From Peptococcaceae bacterium UBA3933 (GTDB taxonomy: Bacteria; Bacillota; Peptococcia; Peptococcales; BICA1-8): 6,691 nt of DNA. Shown one piece after another: positions 1 through 5,495 of this stretch. Each line of letters starts with the position of its first letter. Position 1 is the stretch's first letter. The notes beneath the pieces were generated by a model that saw only the letters and a program-made list of their open reading frames with translations, was not told the origin of the DNA and did not search any database. Location of the stretch: contig DGEF01000075.1 of the NCBI GenBank assembly GCA_002385805.1, forward strand, positions 1 through 6,691, written 5' to 3'. A program made the position numbers and the translations under genes.

Positions 1-681
1 CAGCCTCAACAAGGCTTGCCGACTATCCAGGGGACCTTGGAAAAGTGTTTCCAGGAAGTATTGAAAGAACCGGTAGTGGTTATCGGTGCAGGTCGCACTG
101 ATGCAGGGGTGCATGCGGCAGGGCAGGTTATTAATTTTCTTACTACGAGCAAAATACCTTTGGAACGTTTCCCTTTGGCCCTCAACAGTCGTCTCCCTGA
201 GGATATTGTGGTCAAGGAAGTTCAGGAAGTTGAAGAAGATTTTCATGCCCAATATTCGGCTAAAGGTAAATATTATGTTTATCGTATTTATAACAATCGG
301 ATACCTTCAGTTTTTTATAGCCGTTATGCTTATTTCGTTCCCTACCCTTTGAACTTGGAAATAATCAAAGAGGGATGTAAGCTTTTCATAGGGAGACATA
401 ACTTCAAATCATTTTCTGCAAGCGGTACCTCTGTTAAGAGTTTTGAACGAACTATTTTTTCTTTAGAGGTAAAGGTAAATGGTTCCCTATGGGAATTTCA
501 TATAAAAGGGGATGGGTTTTTATATAATATGGTCAGAATAATCGTGGGGACTTTAGTAGAATTAGGTAAAGGTAAAAGGAGCTTAACATCAATCAGGGAA
601 GCATTAGAAAAACAGGACCGTACTTTAGCCGGAGAAACGGCTCCTGCTCATGGATTATGTTTAAAAGAGGTTTTTTATTAA
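1..681 (+). CDS. truA: tRNA pseudouridine(38-40) synthase TruA, 5'-truncated
   Basis: TruA isomerises uridines at positions 38-40 of the tRNA anticodon arm to pseudouridine, in the cytoplasm. The reading frame is open from base 1 (Gln-Pro-Gln-Gln-Gly...), and 226 residues are visible. The family is about 245 residues long, so the start codon and roughly 18-20 residues lie left of the window. The diagnostic catalytic motif GRTDAGVHA is present, with the nucleophilic Asp codon at 100-102. Further family signatures are KYYVYRIYN in the middle and GFLYNMVRIIVGTLVELGKG near the C-terminus. The C-terminus APAHGLCLKEVFY is typical and complete. The next genes are rplM and rpsI, the same order as in Bacillus subtilis, but a promoter and a possible weak terminator separate them from truA. 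Identification is firm; only the 5' end is missing. Confidence 0.97.
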   Translation, partial: QPQQGLPTIQGTLEKCFQEVLKEPVVVIGAGRTDAGVHAAGQVINFLTTSKIPLERFPLALNSRLPEDIVVKEVQEVEEDFHAQYSAKGKYYVYRIYNNRIPSVFYSRYAYFVPYPLNLEIIKEGCKLFIGRHNFKSFSASGTSVKSFERTIFSLEVKVNGSLWEFHIKGDGFLYNMVRIIVGTLVELGKGKRSLTSIREALEKQDRTLAGETAPAHGLCLKEVFY

Positions 682-716
682 TTTTGAGTAGGTGAGCCAA
701 GAGTTAAGATATAAAG

Positions 717-740
717 CAATTGTTTAATAAATTGTTTTTT
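717..740 (+). terminator. Weak terminator-like hairpin after truA
   Basis: CAATT (717-721) can pair with AATTG (730-734) across an 8-base loop, and six T residues follow directly (735-740). The stem is short and has only one G-C pair. Termination of truA transcripts here is therefore plausible but probably leaky. It lies just before the rplM promoter. Confidence 0.3.
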
Positions 741-742
741 GC

Positions 743-771
743 TTGACATTAAGCCGGATTATTAATAAAAT
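743..771 (+). promoter_or_regulatory. SigA-type promoter for rplM-rpsI
   Basis: A perfect -35 hexamer TTGACA (743-748) is followed after exactly 17 bases by TAAAAT (766-771), which matches 5 of 6 positions of the -10 consensus. Transcription should start near 778, giving a leader of about 90 bases before the rplM ATG. Such a strong promoter suits a ribosomal protein operon and lets it run independently of truA. Confidence 0.8.
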
Positions 772-776
772 ATCAA

Positions 777-867
777 CGTGGTGTTTTGTGTTTATTTTGT
801 TTTTATGATCCACGAGCCCCGGATCTTAAATAAATCAATACACCTTTGATTTAAGGAGGGAAATTGA
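777..867 (+). promoter_or_regulatory. Structured 5' leader of rplM, candidate L13 autoregulatory leader
   Basis: The ~90-base untranslated leader contains CGTGG (777-781), which can pair with CCACG (810-814). It also contains CTTAAAT (825-831), which can pair with ATTTAAG (849-855). The second stem covers the first bases of the ribosome binding site AAGGAGGG (853-860). A competing stem, AAATCA (832-837) with TGATTT (847-852), would leave the ribosome binding site free, so two alternative folds are possible. L13 leader RNAs are known upstream of rplM in Firmicutes. I cannot confirm that this matches the published consensus, so the assignment is inference. Confidence 0.4.
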
Positions 868-1299
868 ATGCGTACCTATATGGCTAAGCCCAATGAAGTA
901 CAAAGAAAGTGGTATATCATTGATGCTGCTGGTAAACCTTTGGGCAGAGTAGCTACAGAAGCTGCTACTCTTTTAAGAGGTAAACATAAGCCAACCTATA
1001 CTCCTAATGTTGATTGTGGAGATCATGTAATTGTTATAAACGCTAAGGATGTTATACTGACAGGTAAAAAACTGGACCAGAAAGAGTATATTCGTCACAG
1101 CGGTTATCCCGGTGGTTTAAAAAGAACCAAATATCGGGATTTACTGGCCACAAGACCAACTTTAGCCTTAGAAGTTGCTATTAAGGGTATGTTACCTCAC
1201 AATCGCTTAGGCAGAAAAATGTTTAGAAAACTAAAAGTATACAGTGGGTCTGAACATCCCCATCAAGCTCAAAAACCAGAAGTATGGAACAGAGGTTAA
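868..1299 (+). CDS. rplM: 50S ribosomal protein L13
   Basis: L13 is an early-assembly protein of the large ribosomal subunit. The 143-residue product has the family's usual length and typical features throughout: KWYIIDAAGKPLGRVAT near residues 14-30, YTPNVDCGDHVIVINA at 44-59, and the C-terminal signature GMLPHNRLGRKMFRKLKVY at 107-125 followed by HPHQAQKP. The ATG at 868 is chosen because AAGGAGGG (853-860) sits 7 bases before it and the N-terminus aligns with other Firmicute L13 proteins; an internal Met at residue 5 has no such site. It is the first gene of a two-gene operon with rpsI, with 20 bases between them. The leader may sense L13 or structure, as described in its own entry. Nothing is unusual in the protein. 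Confidence 0.98.
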   Translation: MRTYMAKPNEVQRKWYIIDAAGKPLGRVATEAATLLRGKHKPTYTPNVDCGDHVIVINAKDVILTGKKLDQKEYIRHSGYPGGLKRTKYRDLLATRPTLALEVAIKGMLPHNRLGRKMFRKLKVYSGSEHPHQAQKPEVWNRG

Positions 1300-1319
1300 G
1301 AGAAGGGAGGCGCAACTAA

Positions 1320-1712
1320 TTGGCACAAGTACAATATTATGGAACAGGACGTCGTAAATCTTCTGTAGCCAGAGTAAGATTAGTACCTGGCGATGGTCAA
1401 ATAATAGTTAATGACCGTCAGTTAGATGAATATCTTGGTAAGAAAACTTTAGAAATGATCGTTAAACAACCTTTAGTTCTTACAGACACCGAAGGCAGGT
1501 TTAATGTTATTTGCAAAGTTCACGGTGGTGGTACTACAGGTCAAGCGGGTGCTATTCGCTTGGGTATAGCCCGTGCATTGTTAAAAGCAGATCCGGACTT
1601 GCGCCCTGTTTTAAAAAGAGCAGGCTTCTTAACAAGAGACCCCAGAATGAAGGAAAGAAAGAAATATGGTTTAAAAGGTGCTCGTCGTGCACCCCAATTC
1701 TCAAAGAGATAG
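1320..1712 (+). CDS. rpsI: 30S ribosomal protein S9
   Basis: S9 is a small-subunit head protein whose C-terminal tail reaches the P-site tRNA. The product has 130 residues, the standard length. It carries the N-terminal YYGTGRRKSSVARVR, the S9 signature GGGTTGQAGAIRLGIARAL (69-87), and the basic tail ending in Ser-Lys-Arg, whose final Arg contacts P-site tRNA in the E. coli protein. The start is TTG (1320-1322), not ATG. It is preceded by AAGGGAGG (1303-1310) at 9 bases, and the following residues AQVQYYGTG match the family N-terminus, so no later start makes sense. It is co-transcribed with rplM and ends before a strong intrinsic terminator. Confidence 0.97.
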   Translation: MAQVQYYGTGRRKSSVARVRLVPGDGQIIVNDRQLDEYLGKKTLEMIVKQPLVLTDTEGRFNVICKVHGGGTTGQAGAIRLGIARALLKADPDLRPVLKRAGFLTRDPRMKERKKYGLKGARRAPQFSKR

Positions 1713-1740
1713 GATTTGTGGGTACTTTTTGCAAATACAC

Positions 1741-1776
1741 AACCGTCAGGGAGAAACACTCCTTGACGGTTTTTTT
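1741..1776 (+). terminator. Intrinsic terminator of the rplM-rpsI operon
   Basis: The left arm at 1741-1753 (AACCGTCAGGGAG) pairs with 1759-1771 (CTCCTTGACGGTT). This gives 13 pairs, one of them a G-T wobble, around a 5-base AAACA loop, and the T run extends to 1776. This is a strong factor-independent terminator for plus-strand transcription. Read from the minus strand the same hairpin lacks a following T run, so it would stop cwlD transcription poorly, though no better minus-strand terminator is visible. Confidence 0.93.
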
Positions 1777-1809
1777 ATGAGAATTTATATTTCTCTACGG
1801 ATAAAATAA

Positions 1810-2547
1810 TCAATGTTTATCGGCTAGATATTTTACTATGCCTGAATAAATAGCATAGGCCAAGCGGTACTGGTATTCCGGTTCTGTTAATAACCGTGCT
1901 TCTTTGGGATTGGAGAGAAACCCGCATTCCACAATAACTGTAGGGATATCCAGTTCGTTAAACAAAAAGGTATCTTTACGTTGTATGGCCTGCCGTTTAG
2001 TATTTTTAAGTTGTTGGATAAGTTCATTTTGGATGCATTTAGCCAGTTGCTCGCTTTCGACGTCGCCAGGTTCAAAAAAAGTTTGAGCCCCCGACCATCT
2101 TTCAGAAGGGATACTGTTGCAATGAATCGAAATAAAGATATCGGCATTATAATCACGGGCTAGTTTTACTCGATTTTGTAAATCGATTCTTTGCTTTTGT
2201 AATAAACTCCCCTGAACATCGGTACCCACTAAATCCGTATCTGTATTTCTGGTCATCACAACCATAGCCCCTGATTCACTTAAAATCTCAGCTAATTGTT
2301 TTGCGATTTCTAAATTAATTTCTTTCTCTTTTATATTATTAGCACTGACCTTACCGGGGAATATGCCGCCGTGACCGGGGTCAATCACTATTTTTTTGCT
2401 GGATACCACCCAGGAAAGGGTTTGAATATATTCATCTTCCAGGCCGATCTGGTAAAACCAAAAAGTAAAACCGAAAACACAGATTAAAGCAAAAAAAATG
2501 CTTAATTTTGCAGTATAGTTTCTTAACCTGTAGAAATTAAACACCAT
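1810..2547 (-). CDS. cwlD: Spore cortex N-acetylmuramoyl-L-alanine amidase CwlD
   Basis: This is a zinc amidase of the Amidase_3 family. CwlD removes the peptide side chain from muramic acid in spore cortex peptidoglycan, the step before muramic delta-lactam formation, which germination enzymes recognise. The 245-residue product is close to the ~237 residues of the B. subtilis protein. It has a basic N-terminus and one hydrophobic segment at about 13-33, a signal anchor or uncleaved signal. The catalytic domain then shows IDPGHGG (zinc ligand His59), KEKEINLEIAKQL (zinc ligand Glu, probably Glu74), SIHCNS (His142) and VIVECGFLSNP (catalytic Glu207). The start is supported by GAGGTGAGG upstream on the minus strand (2552-2560). 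In B. subtilis cwlD lies downstream of rpsI in the same direction; here it is convergent with rpsI. The CwlD assignment over other Amidase_3 paralogues rests on size, single N-terminal anchor and neighbourhood. Confidence 0.9.
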   Translation of the reverse strand: MVFNFYRLRNYTAKLSIFFALICVFGFTFWFYQIGLEDEYIQTLSWVVSSKKIVIDPGHGGIFPGKVSANNIKEKEINLEIAKQLAEILSESGAMVVMTRNTDTDLVGTDVQGSLLQKQRIDLQNRVKLARDYNADIFISIHCNSIPSERWSGAQTFFEPGDVESEQLAKCIQNELIQQLKNTKRQAIQRKDTFLFNELDIPTVIVECGFLSNPKEARLLTEPEYQYRLAYAIYSGIVKYLADKH

Positions 2548-2587
2548 TTTACCTCACCTCATAAACAATATATGGGTTAGGAAGAGG

Positions 2588-2603
2588 TAATTAGAACTAA
2601 TTA
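2588..2603. promoter_or_regulatory. Inverted repeat in the divergent cwlD/flavoprotein gap, candidate operator
   Basis: TAATTAG (2588-2594) and CTAATTA (2597-2603) are perfect inverted arms around a 2-base AA centre. The site is 9 bases upstream of the candidate -35 of the flavoprotein gene and about 40 bases upstream of the cwlD start. Its size and symmetry suit a dimeric repressor or activator. No regulator gene is adjacent, so the binding protein is unknown. Confidence 0.4.
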
Positions 2604-2612
2604 TTTTTGATT

Positions 2613-2642
2613 TTGAAAGCTGTATTTTATAGGGAATTTAAT
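2613..2642 (+). promoter_or_regulatory. Candidate promoter of the flavoprotein gene
   Basis: TTGAAA (2613-2618) and TTTAAT (2637-2642) are separated by 18 bases, and each matches 5 of 6 positions of the SigA consensus. Transcription would start near 2649, leaving a very short leader that just includes the ribosome binding site AGGGGGG (2653-2659). The region is AT-rich, so chance matches are possible. Confidence 0.5.
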
Positions 2643-2665
2643 GATGCTATTCAGGGGGGACGTAT

Positions 2666-4270
2666 ATGGAAATAATTAAAACAGATGTTTTAGTTATAGG
2701 CGGTGGTTTGGCAGGTTTGGTGGCTGCCTTAGAGGCTAAAGCAAAAGGTTTGGAGGTATTGCTAATCTCTAAAAGTAAGGTAGGGAGAAGTGGTAATACC
2801 CTGGTGTCCAATGCGTTTATTGCCGCTCAACCCGAAGTTTTTGGGGATGAGGAGCGGCAGTTGTTTATTGAAGATATACTTAAGTCAGGAAAAGAAATTA
2901 ATGATTTACAACTGGTAGAACTTTTTGTGGACAATTCTTTTCAGGTTATTAAGATTTTAGAAAAATACGGAGTAAACCTAAAGAAAACAAATGGTATTTA
3001 TGTTCGGGGTAAAGCCCCTGGTCATTCGGAAGCTAGGAACATTTTCGTTAATACGGAAAAAGTAAAATTAATGTCTAAAGGCATGGCTATAACTTTACCT
3101 CTTTTAGCCAAAGCGAAAGAGATGGGCATAAAGTTAATGGAGAGGTGTTCTGTTGTCAAAATTTTAACCAAAGACAACCAAGTTTGTGGTGCCGTGGCTT
3201 TGGCCAAAAAAGACGGAAGATTTTTTACTATTAAGACCGGTGTCGTTATTTTAGCTTCGGGAGGAAATGGTCAAGTATTTGCTCAAACAAATAATACCAA
3301 TGATGTAACAGGTGATTCTTATAGTTTAGCCTATGAGGCAGGGGCCAGGCTTAGGGATATGGAATATATCCAATTCTTCCCGACTATGATGTACAAACCG
3401 GTTAAACTGGCTTTGACCAGCGCTCTTTTTGGTGAAGGGGCTGTGTTAAGAAACGCTTTAGGGGAAGCTTTTATGGTTAACTATGACCCTGCCGGGAACA
3501 TGGCTACTCGTGATATTATGTGCCAGGCTATCTTTAATGAAATTACCGCCGGCAGGGGGAAAGAAGGCTGTGTCTTTTTAGATTGTACTGCTATTTCGGA
3601 GGAGATTTTGGTAAATAAATATAAAGAGTTTTACGATTATTTAAAGAAAGCCGGAATAGATTTGCGAAAAGAATATGTACCGGTGGCTCCGGGAACCCAT
3701 TTTTGTATGGGCGGCATAGCAATAAATGAGCAAGGGGAAACAAGCGTAAAAGGGTTGTGGGCCTGTGGTGAGGCAGTGGGTGGCCTTCATGGTGCTAACC
3801 GGCTAGGAGGAAATGCTCTGGCGGAGGCTATTATATTTGGCAGTTTGGTAGGCGCAAGGGTAGAAAAGGTACAAAATGTCCCCTTATTAGAAGAAATTCA
3901 GCTACAACCTTTACAGGACGGAGATATTACCCTAGATGAACTAAAAAAAGCACTACGGGAAATTATGTGGAAGTATTCTTCCATCATCAGGAGTAGAGAT
4001 ACTTTATTGCAGGCTCAAGACCAGGTAAAAGAAATTAAAGAAAGCTTAAAGTATGTTAAATTAAGCTGTGTCGGGGACCAAATACGTTTTTATGAGCTTA
4101 TAAGTCTTTTAAATAACGCTGAGTTAATTACTACCGGGGCAATTTGCCGGGAAGAAAGTCGGGGTGCACACTATCGGTCGGATTTCCCTGAAACGGATAT
4201 AAAATTTAAAGGTAATTTTTATTTGCAAAAAGTCAACGGAAAAGTTAAAGTAGAGTTTGAAAAGTGTTAA
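2666..4270 (+). CDS. FAD-dependent oxidoreductase, fumarate reductase/succinate dehydrogenase/L-aspartate oxidase flavoprotein superfamily
   Basis: This is a 534-residue FAD enzyme that probably transfers hydride to or from a small dicarboxylate-like substrate; the actual substrate is unknown. A dinucleotide-binding motif GGGLAG is at 12-17. LASGGNGQVF is at about 196-205 and TGDSYSLAYEAGARLRDMEYIQFFPT at 215-240. THFCMGGI places His at 345, GLWACGEAVGGLHGANRLGGNALAE places Arg at 379, and SRGAHYRSDFPETD lies near the C-terminus (498-511). Arg282 (MATRD) aligns with the superfamily's catalytic Arg. The His normally found in the QFHPT motif is Phe238 here. The Glu preceding GGHS in true L-aspartate oxidases is also absent (residues 115-121 read GKAPGHS). 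It is shorter than enteric FrdA or SdhA, and no iron-sulfur subunit or nad gene adjoins it, so a soluble or separately partnered enzyme is likely. The start is the ATG 6 bases after AGGGGGG. Confidence 0.88.
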   Translation: MEIIKTDVLVIGGGLAGLVAALEAKAKGLEVLLISKSKVGRSGNTLVSNAFIAAQPEVFGDEERQLFIEDILKSGKEINDLQLVELFVDNSFQVIKILEKYGVNLKKTNGIYVRGKAPGHSEARNIFVNTEKVKLMSKGMAITLPLLAKAKEMGIKLMERCSVVKILTKDNQVCGAVALAKKDGRFFTIKTGVVILASGGNGQVFAQTNNTNDVTGDSYSLAYEAGARLRDMEYIQFFPTMMYKPVKLALTSALFGEGAVLRNALGEAFMVNYDPAGNMATRDIMCQAIFNEITAGRGKEGCVFLDCTAISEEILVNKYKEFYDYLKKAGIDLRKEYVPVAPGTHFCMGGIAINEQGETSVKGLWACGEAVGGLHGANRLGGNALAEAIIFGSLVGARVEKVQNVPLLEEIQLQPLQDGDITLDELKKALREIMWKYSSIIRSRDTLLQAQDQVKEIKESLKYVKLSCVGDQIRFYELISLLNNAELITTGAICREESRGAHYRSDFPETDIKFKGNFYLQKVNGKVKVEFEKC

Positions 4271-4274
4271 AGGG

Positions 4275-4281
4275 TGTCGAA
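4275..4281 (+). promoter_or_regulatory. Candidate Spo0A box 1
   Basis: TGTCGAA is a perfect match to the Spo0A-box core TGTCGAA and lies 4 bases after the flavoprotein stop codon. A TATAAG hexamer (4297-4302), 5 of 6 to the -10 consensus, sits 15 bases further on. The box therefore occupies the -35 zone, as at Spo0A-activated SigA promoters. Function is inferred from position and sequence only. Confidence 0.5.
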
Positions 4282-4306
4282 TCATTTCCCAGGCAATATA
4301 AGATTT

Positions 4307-4313
4307 TGTCGAA
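4307..4313 (+). promoter_or_regulatory. Candidate Spo0A box 2 (or a SigH -10 element)
   Basis: This is a second perfect TGTCGAA, in the same orientation and 32 bases (about three helical turns) after box 1. It would overlap the transcription start predicted from the TATAAG hexamer, a position expected to repress or fine-tune. Alternatively GTCGAATTT (4308-4316) fits the SigH -10 pattern RnnGAATww. An imperfect -35, AGGCAAT (4291-4297), lies 10 bases before it, one base short of the usual spacing. Confidence 0.5.
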
Positions 4314-4336
4314 TTTTTAAATAAGGATGGGGTTAG

Positions 4337-5374
4337 ATGAGAGCTATCGACATAGAATATTTAGAAGAAGGACAAAAACTGGCCAAACCGGTTTATGATG
4401 AAGCAGGGCGAATATTATTACATAAAGGAGCAACGATCAAAAAAACATATATTGCAAGGTTAAGGGAGCTGGGCATACCCTTTGTTTATATTGAAGATGA
4501 ATTAGTAGGACCTTTGGAGGCAGAAGAATTAATCCATGATTCAGTGAGAACACATGCTATCAAAATTATTAAAAATACCGTGGAAAAGTCGATTATAACC
4601 AAAGAAATTGATCTTAAACAAATTCATGAAGTAGTAAATAAAATAATTGATGATATTCTTTCTTCCTCTGGTCTCTTGGTTAGTTTTTTAGATATTCGTT
4701 CCCAAAACCTTCACCTGTATAACCACAGTGTTTCCGTAGCTGTATTATCAATTATTACGGGTATGGTTTTACAATTAGATCAGTTGAAACTCAAGCATCT
4801 GGGAATGGGTGCAATCCTACATGACATCGGTAAAGGAATCGATCCAGGTGAAGAGCATACCACCATTGGATTTGATCTGCTCCGGCAAAATGAAGAGGTT
4901 AATCTGACTGTGGCCCATGTAGCTTATCAGCATCATGAAAGGTATGACGGGTTGGGTTTTCCCAGACAACTTAGAGGCGAACAGATCCATTTGTTTGCAG
5001 CCATAACTGGTGTTGCCAATTTTTATGATAACCTGGTGGCGCCTAAAGATATGAATAAAAGGCTTTTTCCCTATCAAGCCATTGAAAGGGTTGTGGCAGA
5101 GAGCGGTCGGATGTTTCATCCCAAGGTGGTGATGGCTTTTACCAGGAATATTGCTCCTTATCCTATTGGCAGCTTAGTAAGATTGAATACGGGTCATCTG
5201 GGGGTTGTCATAGGTCTCCATGAAAATTATCCTACCCGGCCAATAATTAAGGTAGTTACAGATAAGTTCGGAGGTTTACAAAACGTTTTTCCTGAAATAG
5301 ATTTATTAGAAGAAAAAACAATATTTATCAAGGATATAATTACCGAGCAGGAAAGGAAAAGGTTAGGTATATGA
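4337..5374 (+). CDS. HD-GYP-type domain protein, probable cyclic-di-GMP phosphodiesterase
   Basis: HD-GYP proteins are metal-dependent phosphodiesterases that degrade cyclic-di-GMP, so this 345-residue protein probably lowers that second messenger. The N-terminal ~55 residues (LEEGQKLAKPVYDEAGRILL, then an IPFVYIEDE segment) form the small domain often found before HD-GYP domains in Clostridia. The catalytic core runs from about 115 to 270: NHSVSVA (His130), LHDIGKG (His162, Asp163), EHTTIGFDLL (His174), YQHHERYDGLGFP (His199, His200, Glu201, Asp204) and NFYD (Asp231). The signature GYP triad reads GFP. Residues ~275-310 (YPIGSLVRLNTGHLGVVIG...RPIIKVV) form a small C-terminal extension. No receiver, sensor or membrane segment is visible, so it should be cytosolic and controlled by expression. 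The start follows AAGGA (4323-4327). Two Spo0A-box matches upstream suggest sporulation control. Confidence 0.88.
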   Translation: MRAIDIEYLEEGQKLAKPVYDEAGRILLHKGATIKKTYIARLRELGIPFVYIEDELVGPLEAEELIHDSVRTHAIKIIKNTVEKSIITKEIDLKQIHEVVNKIIDDILSSSGLLVSFLDIRSQNLHLYNHSVSVAVLSIITGMVLQLDQLKLKHLGMGAILHDIGKGIDPGEEHTTIGFDLLRQNEEVNLTVAHVAYQHHERYDGLGFPRQLRGEQIHLFAAITGVANFYDNLVAPKDMNKRLFPYQAIERVVAESGRMFHPKVVMAFTRNIAPYPIGSLVRLNTGHLGVVIGLHENYPTRPIIKVVTDKFGGLQNVFPEIDLLEEKTIFIKDIITEQERKRLGI

Positions 5375-5378
5375 GATG

Positions 5379-5415
5379 AGCTTCAATCAAATTTGATTGA
5401 AGCTTTATTTTTTTT
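5379..5415 (+). terminator. Intrinsic terminator of the HD-GYP gene
   Basis: Positions 5379-5404 form a perfect 26-base palindrome, with left arm AGCTTCAATCA and right arm TGATTGAAGCT around AATT. TTA and eight T residues (5408-5415) follow. It starts 5 bases after the stop codon, separates the HD-GYP gene from argC, and has no T run on the other strand. Confidence 0.92.
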
Positions 5416-5429
5416 AAGCGTAAAAAGGT

Positions 5430-5467
5430 GTTGCATAATTATACTAGAGTATGTATAATTATAAACA
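5430..5467. promoter_or_regulatory. Tandem ARG boxes (ArgR/AhrC operator) over the argC promoter
   Basis: Two 18-base sites, 5430-5447 and 5450-5467, resemble the ARG-box pattern TGnATwwwwATnC. Their cores are TGCATAATTATAC and TGTATAATTATAA, nearly identical to each other. They are separated by 2 bases, so their centres are 20 bases apart, as in paired ARG boxes bound by an arginine-repressor hexamer. One covers the -35 and the other the -10. Repression by ArgR/AhrC with arginine is the natural reading, given that argC follows. Each box departs from the symmetrical consensus at several positions. Confidence 0.68.
5431..5459 (+). promoter_or_regulatory. SigA-type promoter of argC
   Basis: TTGCAT (5431-5436) and a perfect TATAAT (5454-5459) are separated by 17 bases. 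The predicted start is near 5466, with a leader of about 30 bases. The promoter lies right after the upstream terminator, so argC begins its own transcription unit. Confidence 0.82.
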
Positions 5468-5495
5468 ATAATTTGCCCTGATGGGGAGGAGAAAA

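Noticed and set aside
6..215. Minus-strand open frame opposite truA, and similar frames opposite or overlapping rpsI, cwlD, the flavoprotein and HD-GYP genes
   Set aside because: They lie wholly or mostly inside well-identified genes, lack ribosome binding sites and resemble no known protein, so they are shadow frames.
2548..2665. Sporulation sigma (SigE/SigG) promoter for cwlD on the minus strand
   Set aside because: CATATATT (minus strand of 2567-2574) resembles a SigE -10, but no fitting -35 is present and the start would fall inside the ribosome binding site. TATAAAAT at 2624-2631 (minus) also lacks a good -35. No cwlD promoter can be named with confidence.
2666..4270. Naming the flavoprotein nadB (L-aspartate oxidase) or frdA
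   Set aside because: Length suits NadB, but the NadB-specific Glu before GHS and the HPT His are missing, and no nadA, nadC or frdB is adjacent. Only superfamily level is safe.
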